A stretch of 64,000 bases of DNA from an uncultured Oscillospiraceae bacterium (GTDB lineage Bacteria > Bacillota > Clostridia > Oscillospirales > Oscillospiraceae): contig CAJUPW010000011.1 of assembly GCA_910588635.1 (NCBI GenBank), forward strand, positions 17,924-81,923, written 5' to 3'. How positions within the stretch are numbered: position 1 is the stretch's first letter; every line of letters begins with the position of its first letter. This document shows, one piece after another, positions 42,426 to 50,939 of this stretch. The translations under genes were made by a program, and so were the position numbers. The notes beneath the pieces were generated by a model. The model ran no database searches. It had not been told where the DNA came from and saw nothing but the letters and a program-made list of their open reading frames with translations.

Positions 42426-43928
42426 ATGTTGCAGCATATTATTCCGGCCACTGGCCTGCTGTTCACCCTGGAAAACATCTTGTGGATCAACATCGGCGTG
42501 TTCATCGGCTCGGTCTTCGCGGCCATCCCCGGGTTGAGCGTTATCCTGTGCGTGATTTTGTTCCTGCCCGTCACCTACTCCATGACAGCTATCCCCGGCA
42601 TGATGTTTCTGCTGGGCATCTACTGCGCCGGTGGCTATGGCGGCAGCGTGTCCGCCATCCTCATCAACACCCCCGGCACTCCCCACGCGGCGGCCACCAT
42701 GCTGGACGGACATCCCCTGTCAGAACAGGGCCGGACCAAGGCGGCGCTGAAGATCGCCCTGTACGCCTCTACCTTCGGCGGGGTGTTCTCCGCCCTGATG
42801 CTGCTGTTCCTGGGGCCCCAGGTGGCCAAAATCGCCGCCCAGCTGGGCACGGCGGAGTACTTTATGGTCTGCGTCTTCGGCCTGACCATCATCGCCGGCG
42901 TGTCGGGCAAGAGCATGATTAAGGGCCTTATCTCCGCCTGCCTGGGGCTGCTCATCTCCTGTGTGGGCTCCGACCCCATGACCAGCTACGACCGCTTCAC
43001 TTTCGGCATCTCCCGGCTCTACCTGGGCCTGGACCTGGCCATCTGCCTCATCGGCCTGTTCGCCCTGGTGGAGATTATGGCCAAGGCGGAGCGGCGGCTG
43101 GACCGGCTCAACCTGGACACCACCCAGATCAAGGACGACGGGGTTATCACCAAGGCGGAGTATAAGCGCATGGCCCGGCCGGTGCTGATCTCCTCCATCA
43201 TCGGCGTGCTGGTGGGCATCATACCGGGCACCGGGGCCTCGGAGGCCTCCTGGTTCAGCTACAACACCGCAAAGAACATGTCCAAGCACCCGGAGGAGTT
43301 CGGCCACGGCTCAGTGGAGGGCGTCGCCGCCGCGGAGTCGGCCAACAACGCCGTCACCGGCGCAACCCTGATCCCTCTGCTCACCCTGGGCATCCCCGGC
43401 GACGGCACCGTGGCCATCATGCTCTCCGCCCTGATGATTAACGGCCTGAACCCCGGCTTGAGCCTGTTCACCACCCAGGGGGACATCATGTACGCCATCA
43501 TGCTGGGCCTGATCCTGGTGAATGTGTTCATGTGCCTCCAGGGGAAATTCCTCACCACCCTCTTTGCCAAGGTGGTGTCCATTCCCCAGGAGATTCTTAC
43601 CCCCATCATTGTAATCTTCTGCTTTGCGGGGGCCTACTCTGTCAATGAGAACTATTTCGACGTGGGCGTCGCCTTGATCTTCGGCGCGCTGGCCTGGGTG
43701 CTGCGCAAGCTGGAGCTGCCCCCGGTGCCCATCCTGCTGGGCCTGGTACTGGGCAGCATGACCGAGACCAACTTCCGCCGGGCTCTGCTCATCTCCAACG
43801 GCAGCCCCAGCATCTTTTTCAGCAGCGTATACTGCATCATCTTCCTGGTCCTCATCGTGGCGGCGGTGGGCACCATTGTCCGAGGCAAGGTGAAGGAGCG
43901 AAAAGCCGCCACACAGAAGGAGGACTGA
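42426..43928 (+). CDS. tctA: TctA-type large membrane permease
   Basis: 500-residue permease with about twelve helices. TctA motifs are clear: NIGVFIGSVFAAIPGLS near residue 20, CAGGYGGSVSAILINTPGTP (about 65-85) and the second copy GIIPGTGASEASWFSY, VTGATLIPLLTLGIPGDGTVA (near 290). It moves the anion bound by TctC, driven by an ion gradient. The sulfatase gene starts 4 bases after the stop, a strong sign that the cargo is the sulfatase substrate. Confidence 0.93.
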   Translation: MLQHIIPATGLLFTLENILWINIGVFIGSVFAAIPGLSVILCVILFLPVTYSMTAIPGMMFLLGIYCAGGYGGSVSAILINTPGTPHAAATMLDGHPLSEQGRTKAALKIALYASTFGGVFSALMLLFLGPQVAKIAAQLGTAEYFMVCVFGLTIIAGVSGKSMIKGLISACLGLLISCVGSDPMTSYDRFTFGISRLYLGLDLAICLIGLFALVEIMAKAERRLDRLNLDTTQIKDDGVITKAEYKRMARPVLISSIIGVLVGIIPGTGASEASWFSYNTAKNMSKHPEEFGHGSVEGVAAAESANNAVTGATLIPLLTLGIPGDGTVAIMLSALMINGLNPGLSLFTTQGDIMYAIMLGLILVNVFMCLQGKFLTTLFAKVVSIPQEILTPIIVIFCFAGAYSVNENYFDVGVALIFGALAWVLRKLELPPVPILLGLVLGSMTETNFRRALLISNGSPSIFFSSVYCIIFLVLIVAAVGTIVRGKVKERKAATQKED

Positions 43929-43931
43929 CAA

Positions 43932-45284
43932 ATGCCCATCAACATTATTTTCTATTTTACCGACCAGCAGCGGTGGGACACCTGCGGCTGCTTCGGCCAG
44001 CCCCTGGACATCACACCCAACCTGGACCAGCTGGCCCGGGAGGGGGTCAAGTTTGACAACGCCTTCTCCCCCCAGCCGGTGTGCGGCCCTTGCCGCGCCC
44101 TGTTTCAGACAGGCAAGTGGCCCACCGAGACGGGCTGCTTCCGCAACAACATCATGCTGCCCGCCGGGGTGAAGACCCTGGGTAATTATATCGAGGAGGC
44201 GGGCTATGAGACCGCCTACATCGGCAAGTGGCACCTGGCCAGCGACGGTGAGCTGGAGAAGCCCCCCACCATCGACCATACCGTCACCGCCATCCCCCGG
44301 GAGCTGCGGGGGGGCTACACCGGCTACTGGCGCACCGCCGATGTGCTGGAATTCACCTCCCACGGCTACGACGGCTTCGTCTTTGATGAGAACGACCGGC
44401 GCGTTGACTTCAAGGGCTACCGGGCCGACTGCATCAACGACATGGCTTTGGAGTTCTTCGACCAGTATGACGGGAAAAAGCCCTTCTTTATGACCATCTC
44501 TCAGATTGAGCCGCACCACCAGAACGACCGGAAGCACTACGAGGGGCCGGAGGGCTCCAAGGAGCGGTTTAAGGACTTTGCCCTCCCCGAGGATTTGAAG
44601 GCCCTGGGGGGCAACGCGGCGGAGGAGTACCCCGACTACCTGGGCCAGTGCGCCAGCCTGGACGAGAATCTGGGCCGTCTGGTGGCTAAGCTGAAGGAGA
44701 AGGGGCTGTATGAGAACACGGTCATCATCTTTGCCTCCGATCACGGCTCCCACTTCCTCACCCGCAACCGGGACTCCCACCTCAACGGCTACGACGACTA
44801 CAAGCGCTCCTGCCACGACGCGGCCCTCCATGTGCCCCTGGTCATTGCCGGCGGGCCCTACCGGGGCGGCCGGGCAGTGGAGGAGCTGGTGAGCACCGCC
44901 AGCCTGCCCAAAACCATCCTGGCCCTGGCGGGCGTGGATGTGGGAGATGCCATGATCGGGGAAAACCTCCTTGACGTGGTGGAGAAAAAGGACGATAATA
45001 GACCCAATGAGATTTTCGCGCAGATTTCCGAGAGCCGGGTAGGCCGGTGTATCCGCACGGCGCGCTATACCTACTCCGTCTATGCCCCTGGCGTAAACGG
45101 CGGCGCGGCGGCGGCCTCGGACCGCTATGCGGACGATTTCCTCTACGATATGGAGCAGGACCCCTACCAGCTGAACAATGTGGTGGCCGATCCCGCCTAC
45201 ACCCAAGTAAAGGCGGAGCTGCGGGAGCGGCTGCTGGACTGGATTTGGCGGGCGGAAGGGACTCGTCCCGTCATTACGAACTGA
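43932..45284 (+). CDS. Sulfatase, predicted cytoplasmic, Cys-type
   Basis: 450-residue type I sulfatase (alkaline-phosphatase fold) that hydrolyses sulfate esters. The start FYFTDQQRWDTCGC contains the metal-binding Asp. The active-site motif reads C51-G-P-C-R, then ALFQTG. Cys51 would be converted to formylglycine. The usual Ser or Ala after the Pro is Cys here. Other site residues are YIGKWHL (Lys, His), EPHHQ and ASDHGSH. There is no signal peptide, so it should act inside the cell, where the TctABC cargo arrives. An AGGAGG site lies in the overlap with tctA. The maturase gene is 1.2 kb downstream. Confidence 0.92.
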   Translation: MPINIIFYFTDQQRWDTCGCFGQPLDITPNLDQLAREGVKFDNAFSPQPVCGPCRALFQTGKWPTETGCFRNNIMLPAGVKTLGNYIEEAGYETAYIGKWHLASDGELEKPPTIDHTVTAIPRELRGGYTGYWRTADVLEFTSHGYDGFVFDENDRRVDFKGYRADCINDMALEFFDQYDGKKPFFMTISQIEPHHQNDRKHYEGPEGSKERFKDFALPEDLKALGGNAAEEYPDYLGQCASLDENLGRLVAKLKEKGLYENTVIIFASDHGSHFLTRNRDSHLNGYDDYKRSCHDAALHVPLVIAGGPYRGGRAVEELVSTASLPKTILALAGVDVGDAMIGENLLDVVEKKDDNRPNEIFAQISESRVGRCIRTARYTYSVYAPGVNGGAAAASDRYADDFLYDMEQDPYQLNNVVADPAYTQVKAELRERLLDWIWRAEGTRPVITN

Positions 45285-45314
45285 GGAAAGCCGCGCGATT
45301 CCCAGGAGGGCGTC

Positions 45315-46421
45315 ATGAAGGAACTGGACCGAAAGTCGGAAATGGTCTACCGCTGGGTAAGGGCCTACATTGAGGAAAACAAGTTTTCCAGCAATACGAA
45401 GATTCCATCAGAAACGGTTCTGACCCGAAAACTCTCCGTCAGCCGGGAAACCGTGCGCCGGGCCCTGATCCGGCTGACGGAGGAGGGGCTTCTTCTTCGG
45501 ATAAAGGGAAGCGGAACCTATATCAATAAAGAGGAGGCCCTGTCCTGGGAATTGGGGGGCAGCGAGGGAAGAACCAAAATCGGGCTGATCCTTCAGGGCC
45601 AGGACGGGAACGCCAACTCCAGTTTGATAGACGGCATCCGAAGCATCCTGCCTCCCGACCAGGTGGATTTGCGTACCTTCCTCACCGACAACAAGTTTGC
45701 CAACGAGCGCCGCTGCCTCCAAGCTGTGCTCAATCAGGGCTTTCAGGGCTTCATTGTAGACGGCGTAAAGGCCAGCCTGCTGAACCCCAATCTGGACTAC
45801 TATCAGAAAATCTATCAAAAGCGGATTCCCGTTATTTTCTACAACAACTATTATAAGAATCTGAAATGTCCCCGGGTGGTGGTCAACGACCTGCGCTGCG
45901 CCGAGGAGCTGATCAGCCTTCTGATCCGGCAGGGGCACCGGCACATTGCCGGGATTTTCCTCTCCGACAATTATCAAAGTATTGAGAAGTTCCAAGGGAT
46001 GGCGGCCACCCTCCAGAAAAACGGGGTGGAGTATCAGGACGATTACGTCAAATGGTGCGCCTCCAGCGAGGCGTACGATGCCCATTCCATCAAGCGGTTT
46101 CTAAAGCGCCTGCCCCACTATACGGCGGTGGTCTGCTGCAACTACATGATCTTTCGGCTAACCCGGCAGGTACTGGAGCAGCAAGGAAAGCGGGTGCCGG
46201 AGGACTGCTCCCTTGTGTGCTTTGACTACTCCAGCGACGACTGGGAGGCGGAGGGGGTGACCTGCTCCGTCCACCAGGGCTACCGCATTGGGCAGGAGGT
46301 GGCCTCCCGGCTGATGCGCATGATTCGAAACCGGGATTGTGACGATAAAGGCTATACGTATGTTTTGCCGCCGGAAATTCACCTGGGAAGGACGGTAGGA
46401 CCCGCGAGAGAGGCAAGGTAA
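45315..46421 (+). CDS. GntR/LacI hybrid transcriptional regulator (AraR type)
   Basis: 368 residues. The N-terminal GntR-type winged helix (about 1-75; SETVLTRKLSVSRETVRRAL, EEGLLLRIKGSGTYI) is joined to a LacI/periplasmic-binding-type effector domain (about 85-360; KIGLILQGQDGN, VVVNDLRCAEELISLL, RVPEDCSLVCFDYSSDD). This AraR-like build is used for sugar- or small-molecule-responsive repression. It lies between the sulfatase and its maturase and is likely the local repressor of the tct-sulfatase operon. The nested inverted repeat before tctC is a candidate site. Confidence 0.9.
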   Translation: MKELDRKSEMVYRWVRAYIEENKFSSNTKIPSETVLTRKLSVSRETVRRALIRLTEEGLLLRIKGSGTYINKEEALSWELGGSEGRTKIGLILQGQDGNANSSLIDGIRSILPPDQVDLRTFLTDNKFANERRCLQAVLNQGFQGFIVDGVKASLLNPNLDYYQKIYQKRIPVIFYNNYYKNLKCPRVVVNDLRCAEELISLLIRQGHRHIAGIFLSDNYQSIEKFQGMAATLQKNGVEYQDDYVKWCASSEAYDAHSIKRFLKRLPHYTAVVCCNYMIFRLTRQVLEQQGKRVPEDCSLVCFDYSSDDWEAEGVTCSVHQGYRIGQEVASRLMRMIRNRDCDDKGYTYVLPPEIHLGRTVGPAREAR

Positions 46422-46456
46422 GCGGTGCGCCGCTTTGGAGGAAAGGAGGGCGCCCC

Positions 46457-47611
46457 ATGCCGCCCCTGAGCATTTTACTAAAGCCCGCTTCCAGCGGATG
46501 CAACCTGCGCTGCGCGTATTGCTTTTATGCCGATGAGGCAAAGGCCCGCACGATTTCCAATTACGGCCGGATGCCGGAGGCGGTGAGCCACGCTCTGATC
46601 GAGAAGGCGGTGGAGGCGGCCGAGGGATCGATCACATTCCTGTTCCAGGGAGGGGAACCCACCCTGGCGGGATTGGATTTCTTCCGGGATTTCGTCGCCC
46701 ATGTAAAAAAAACCGCCCCGCCCAACCTGGCGGTCCACTACGCCATCCAAACGAATGGAACGCTGCTGGACCAGGAGTGGTGCCGCTTTTTCAAAGAGAA
46801 CCGCTTTCTGGCAGGCCTGTCCCTGGACGGCAGCCGGGAGTGCCACAACCGTTTCCGCTTGGACGGGGCTGGAAAGGGGACTTATGACCGGGTGCGGCAG
46901 GCGGCCCGCCGGCTGGAACAGGCCGGTGTGGAGTACAATGTCCTGACCGTAGTGACCGGCTATCTGGCCCGGCATGTCCAGAGCGTTTTTTCCAGCCTGT
47001 GCAATGAGGGCTTCCGGTTCCAGCAGTACATTCCTTGCCTGGACCCGCTGGAAGAGGAACGGGGCGGCCAGGAATACTCTCTTTCTCCGGACCAGTATGC
47101 GGAGTTTTTGAAAAAGCTGTTTGACCTGTGGTACCGGGAGCTGGAACAGGGGCGCTACTGGTCCGTACGCTATTTTGACAATCTGCTCTGGATGCTGGAG
47201 GGGCACGCTCCGGAGCAGTGTTCCATGCGGGGGTACTGCGGTTTGCAGTATCTTGTGGAGGCGGACGGCAGCGTCTACCCCTGTGATTTTTATGGGCTGG
47301 ACGCATACCGCCTTGGGAACATCCGGGACGACGCCTGGGAGGACTTGGACCGTGCCAGGGAGGCTCTGGGCTTTGTGGAAGCCTCCTTGCGCGTACCGGA
47401 AAAATGCGGCCATTGCCGGTGGTACCCCCTGTGCCGGAACGGATGCCGGCGAGACCGGGTTCTTGAGGGCGCGCAATTGGGATGCAGCTATTATTGTGAG
47501 GCTTATGCCGGTTTTTTCGCCTATGCCCTTCCCCGGCTAGGCCGGGCGCGGCTCCTGCTGCGCCGCATCCAGACTTCGTGGAGCGCCAGAGAGGCTGTAT
47601 CCGGCCGGTGA
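46457..47611 (+). CDS. Anaerobic sulfatase-maturing enzyme (radical SAM, SPASM)
   Basis: 384-residue radical SAM enzyme that oxidises the active-site Cys of a sulfatase to formylglycine without oxygen. The radical SAM cluster is C15-x3-C19-x2-C22 in GCNLRCAYCFYADE, with QGGEPTL for SAM binding and IQTNGTLL following. The C-terminal SPASM part binds two more clusters (CGLQYLVEADGSVYPCDFYG, CGHCRWYPLCRNGCRRD). It clearly belongs to the anSME family and must serve the sulfatase encoded nearby. AAAGGAGG precedes the ATG. Confidence 0.93.
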   Translation: MPPLSILLKPASSGCNLRCAYCFYADEAKARTISNYGRMPEAVSHALIEKAVEAAEGSITFLFQGGEPTLAGLDFFRDFVAHVKKTAPPNLAVHYAIQTNGTLLDQEWCRFFKENRFLAGLSLDGSRECHNRFRLDGAGKGTYDRVRQAARRLEQAGVEYNVLTVVTGYLARHVQSVFSSLCNEGFRFQQYIPCLDPLEEERGGQEYSLSPDQYAEFLKKLFDLWYRELEQGRYWSVRYFDNLLWMLEGHAPEQCSMRGYCGLQYLVEADGSVYPCDFYGLDAYRLGNIRDDAWEDLDRAREALGFVEASLRVPEKCGHCRWYPLCRNGCRRDRVLEGAQLGCSYYCEAYAGFFAYALPRLGRARLLLRRIQTSWSAREAVSGR

Positions 47612-47676
47612 TAAGACCGCGGGGGCCTTGTCCCCAGGCGATCCGCGAGGACCTGGAGACCTACATTGAGCTGTGA
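47611..47676 (+). pseudogene. Possible 3' remnant of a coding sequence
   Basis: Between the maturase stop and tauE, a frame starting at 47611 reads RGPCPQAIREDLETYIEL and then a stop, with no start codon. It is coding-like in tone and could be the C-terminus of a deleted gene or of an originally longer, now frameshifted maturase. This is weak evidence: only about 20 codons. Confidence 0.2.
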
Positions 47677-47685
47677 GGAAACAAC

Positions 47686-48471
47686 ATGCTGATCTTTTTT
47701 CTTGTGGCCCTGACGGCCAGCATCGCGGGGGCAATCTGCGGCATCGGCGGCGGCGTGATCATCAAACCGATGCTGGATCTGCTCCATTTGGAGACGGTAA
47801 CCACCATCAGCTTTCTCTCAGGATGTACGGTGCTGTCTATGAGCTGCTATTCGGTGGGAAAATCCCTCCTGGCGAAAGAGCACAGCGTTTCCTTGAATGT
47901 GGGGACACCGCTGGCCCTTGGCGCGGCGGCGGGAGGACTGGCGGGAAATCAGCTGTTTGCCGCCGTGCGGGAGCTGTCCGGTTCCCCGGACGCGGTGGGG
48001 GCGGTTCAGGCTGCCTGTTTGGCCGTAGTGACTGCAGGGACGCTGCTGTATACGGTCAACAAGTCCCGCATTTCCACCCGCCGCGTTCATAATTTTGCCG
48101 CCTGCGTTGCCATTGGACTGGCATTGGGGGCAATGTCCAGCTTTTTGGGCATCGGCGGAGGGCCTATCAATCTGGTGGTGCTGTACTACTTTTTCAGTAT
48201 GGACACCAAGACCGCCGCCGCCAACAGCCTGTATATCATCCTGTTCAGCCAGATATGCAATCTGCTCACCACGCTTTGCACCGGCGCGGTCCCGCCGTTC
48301 CGCTGGCCCGTACTGGCGTTGATGGCGGCGGGCGGCATCGGGGGCGGAATCATCGGTCGGAAGCTGAACCGCCAAATGGAGAATCAGTCGGTGGAGCGGC
48401 TGTTCATCGGGCTGATGGGGGTTATTATCTGTATCAGCCTGTTCAATACATGGAGGTATGCGGGCAGGTAG
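47686..48471 (+). CDS. TauE/SafE-family sulfite/sulfur-anion exporter
   Basis: 261-residue permease with about eight helices and the duplicated TauE/SafE motif: AGAICGIGGGVIIKPML (about residue 14) and SFLGIGGGPINLVVLYYF (about residue 152). The family exports sulfite, sulfoacetate or related small sulfur anions, and sometimes imports. In this operon it would remove sulfate or sulfite released by the sulfatase, or swap it for substrate; this is inference. GAGGAAAC precedes the ATG. Confidence 0.88.
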   Translation: MLIFFLVALTASIAGAICGIGGGVIIKPMLDLLHLETVTTISFLSGCTVLSMSCYSVGKSLLAKEHSVSLNVGTPLALGAAAGGLAGNQLFAAVRELSGSPDAVGAVQAACLAVVTAGTLLYTVNKSRISTRRVHNFAACVAIGLALGAMSSFLGIGGGPINLVVLYYFFSMDTKTAAANSLYIILFSQICNLLTTLCTGAVPPFRWPVLALMAAGGIGGGIIGRKLNRQMENQSVERLFIGLMGVIICISLFNTWRYAGR

Positions 48472-48524
48472 ATGCGGGCCGGGTTCCCGGTGCCGCGTCA
48501 TTATCCATAAAAATGGGCATCTAG

Positions 48525-48684
48525 GGCTTGTTTGAAAAATGTCAATATGCTCAAACAGCGGCTCTTTTTCCGCCATACTTTGCCAATTTTCCTTGAAATA
48601 CATCCAGTATTCCTGCGTCAAATTGGCTTCGTCTGGCGCAAAAATTTCTCGCCGTTGGTCACATTTCCATTTTTCAAACGGCGC
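48525..48684. mobile_element. MITE-like element of 160 bp with CTAG target duplication
   Basis: Inverted ends share the perfect 12-mer GTTTGAAAAATG (48530-48541, complement at 48668-48679), with five less conserved outer bases on each side. CTAG flanks the element directly on both sides (48521-48524 and 48685-48688), as expected for a 4-bp target duplication of IS5-type elements. It has no transposase. The complementary strand has an open, coding-like frame across the element (ANLTQEYWMYFKENWQSMAE and onward), so it may derive from the end of a larger IS. Confidence 0.72.
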
Positions 48685-48899
48685 CTAGTGTCAAAAGATT
48701 TTGAAATTCATATCCATAAAATCAAAAAGGCGGCTTTTGTACCCCTTGTCTCGATTTGCTTGCAGAAAGTATTGTTGGTAAAGGTTTCAGCCGCATCTCT
48801 TTTGGCTCCACAGTTCATCCCCGCAGTCCCTTTGCCGTCAAGGGGCTGCGGGATTTTATGTCCCTCTATAAAGTCCAGGCGGCGTTTGCTTAGAGGGGC
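48685..48899. other. Noncoding gap left of marR with a hairpin
   Basis: No gene is visible. It contains a stem at 48820-48832/48840-48852 (CCCGCAG...CTGCGGG, 13 pairs including one T-G) followed on the plus strand by ATTTTAT, a possible terminator for rightward transcription from tauE. No obvious terminator for the leftward marR operon is found. Confidence 0.5.
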
Positions 48900-49328
48900 T
48901 CAGGGGAGGCGGACGTTCTCCTCCAGCCGCTTGAGGAGAAGCTCCAGCTGCGCCCAGTCCTCCGGGGAGATGCTGGCGGCCAGGATTTTTTGAAACTGCT
49001 CCGCCGCGCGGTCGATGACCCGGACCATATCCCGACCCGCATCCGTCAAATACAGTCTATACTGGCGGCGGTTTTCCGGCATTTTGTTCCGCTGTATATG
49101 GCCCAAGTCCTCCAGCCGCCTGGCGTCCCGGGCCACACTGGCCTTGTCCAGCGCGTAGAAGCCGGTGATCTCTTCCTGACTGCTGCCGGGATTCCGGTTG
49201 ATGTAGAGGACGATCAGGTGCATGACCCCCACATACTGATAGGGCGCCAGGGCACATCTCAAAGCCTTTCTGTGGTAGCGGTTAATGCGCAGCAGGCTGG
49301 ACAGTACAGATTTTTCCATCGCGTTCAT
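48900..49328 (-). CDS. MarR-family transcriptional regulator
   Basis: 142-residue MarR-type repressor. The winged helix shows NPGSSQEEITGFYALDKASV, RDARRLEDLGHIQRN and NRRQYRLYLTDAGRDM (about residues 44-105), with dimerisation helices at each end. The ATG at 49328 forms an ATGA overlap with the end of the MATE transporter gene; a second ATG at 49319 is possible. The gene is transcribed with the transporter and should repress the shared promoter at 50767. Confidence 0.92.
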   Translation of the reverse strand: MNAMEKSVLSSLLRINRYHRKALRCALAPYQYVGVMHLIVLYINRNPGSSQEEITGFYALDKASVARDARRLEDLGHIQRNKMPENRRQYRLYLTDAGRDMVRVIDRAAEQFQKILAASISPEDWAQLELLLKRLEENVRLP

Positions 49329-50716
49329 CCCCCTCCTTCTTCGCAGCGGCCCGCCTCCCGGACCTGTCTCAGCACCCGGCGTATCAGAGGTACTGCAAGG
49401 ATCAAGGTCAGGACATCCGCCACCGCCTGGACGGCGGCCGCGCCGTTTGCTCCCCACAGCCGGGACATGGGGTATACGATGGGCAGGAAGCAGGTCCCCT
49501 GGCGGGAGGTGGACAGCAGCAGCGCACCTTTGGCGTTGCCCAGCCCAGCGCAGAACATATTGACCACGGCCACCCAGCCGTGGACGGGCAGAGCCAGACA
49601 TTGCAGCCGGATACACAGCGCACCGATCTCCCGCATTTCCCCGGTGTGGCCGGCCTTGGCAAACAGCCCAATCATCGGCTGGGCGAAGGCCGCCAGGAAC
49701 AGGCCCATCGCAACCGCCCCGATGATGGCGGTCCGGGCGGCAAAACGGTAGCCCTCCAGCACCCGGTCATACCGTTTGGCCCCCCAGTTGAACCCGGCCA
49801 CCGGCTGAAACCCCGTGCCAAAGCCCAGGATGATGCCAAAGGGAAACATCATGATCTTGTTGGATACGCCGATCCCGGCCAGAACCGCGTCGGAAATACT
49901 GCCCGCGATGTTGTTCAGGACGATGGCGGAGATCACGGCCAGACCGGAGCGGAACATGGAGGAGGAACCAATTGTAACAATCTGGACGATAATGTCCCGG
50001 TCAAACCGGAAGCAGCGGGGGGAGAGACACAGCGCGCTGCGGCGGGACATGTAGGGGAAAATCAGGATGGAGAAGCTGACCAGCTTGGAGATGGCGGTGG
50101 CCATGGAGGCGCCGGCCACGCCCAGGTCCATGCCGAAGATGAAGATGGGGTCCAGAAAGCAGTTCAGAATCCCGCCGAAGCCCATCCCCAGCATGGAGCG
50201 TATGGGACTGCCCTCCGCCCGCAGGCACTGGTTCATCACAAAGGTGGTGGCCATGAAGGGGGCGACCATCAGCACATAGGTGGCGTATTCAACGGCATAT
50301 TGTTCGCAGGTATCGGTGGCGCCCAAGAGGCGGACCATAGGCCGCATAAAGACGGTGCCCAGAACGGCCACCGCCAGCCCAAAGGTGAAGGCCAGAAAGA
50401 AGGCGGTGGACAGCACCTGGTCGGCCTTCTCCTTGCTTCGGGCTCCCAGGAGGCGGGAGACGTAGCTGGCCGCCCCCACCGCCAGCATGGACCCGGCCAT
50501 CATGATGATCTGATCCAGCGAGGCATTGACGCTCACCGCCGCGGTGGCGCTCTCCCCCAGCCCGCTGACGAAAAAGGTGTCCGCCAGATTGTAGATTGCG
50601 GTAATCAGGAAGCTGATGACGGAGGGGACGGCCATTTTCGCAACGACCCGGGGCAAGGGCTCCAGGAGCATCATCTGTTCCCGCTGGGCCTGCCGGTTGT
50701 TTGCGCTGCCCGGCAT
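49325..50716 (-). CDS. MATE-family multidrug efflux transporter
   Basis: 463-residue, twelve-helix MATE exporter that uses an ion gradient to expel cationic compounds. It begins LLEPLPRVVAKMAVPSVISF and has the duplicated MATE pattern, e.g. IYNLADTFFVSGLGESATAA (residues about 41-60) and GFGTGFQPVAGFNWGAKRYD (about 300-320). MarR follows with overlapping start and stop. The pair is a typical drug-inducible efflux unit. Confidence 0.92.
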   Translation of the reverse strand: MPGSANNRQAQREQMMLLEPLPRVVAKMAVPSVISFLITAIYNLADTFFVSGLGESATAAVSVNASLDQIIMMAGSMLAVGAASYVSRLLGARSKEKADQVLSTAFFLAFTFGLAVAVLGTVFMRPMVRLLGATDTCEQYAVEYATYVLMVAPFMATTFVMNQCLRAEGSPIRSMLGMGFGGILNCFLDPIFIFGMDLGVAGASMATAISKLVSFSILIFPYMSRRSALCLSPRCFRFDRDIIVQIVTIGSSSMFRSGLAVISAIVLNNIAGSISDAVLAGIGVSNKIMMFPFGIILGFGTGFQPVAGFNWGAKRYDRVLEGYRFAARTAIIGAVAMGLFLAAFAQPMIGLFAKAGHTGEMREIGALCIRLQCLALPVHGWVAVVNMFCAGLGNAKGALLLSTSRQGTCFLPIVYPMSRLWGANGAAAVQAVADVLTLILAVPLIRRVLRQVREAGRCEEGGG

Positions 50717-50730
50717 AAGTTCTCATCTCC

Positions 50731-50765
50731 TAAATAGTATTATTTAAAACTGTTTTATATGAAAC
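50731..50765 (-). promoter_or_regulatory. Candidate MarR operator
   Basis: Two adjacent pseudo-palindromes just downstream of the promoter (minus strand GTTTCATATAAAAC and AGTTTTAAATAATACT), bounded by AATAGT/ACTATT. Location between -10 and the ATG fits repression by the MarR protein of the same operon. Confidence 0.5.
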
Positions 50766-50766
50766 T

Positions 50767-50795
50767 ATTATAATTAAGATGGTCCCGCGTGTCAA
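50767..50795 (-). promoter_or_regulatory. Promoter of the MATE-marR operon (perfect consensus)
   Basis: Minus-strand TTGACA (50790-50795), 17-base spacer and TATAAT (50767-50772). Such a perfect promoter makes sense if a repressor holds it off. Confidence 0.88.
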
Positions 50796-50939
50796 CCCCG
50801 GCCAGACGGCGTTTGCGGTTGTGAATACAGGTTCTTACAGTGGCCGCTGACAATCAGCGGCAAAAGAACACATACTCCGCTATGGATTTTGCGGTCCGAC
50901 TGATGTACTATAACAACAATAGTATAGGAGGCGAACGCC

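Noticed and set aside
43311..45206. 631-codon open frame antisense to the sulfatase
   Set aside because: Shadow of the sulfatase and TctA genes, low complexity.
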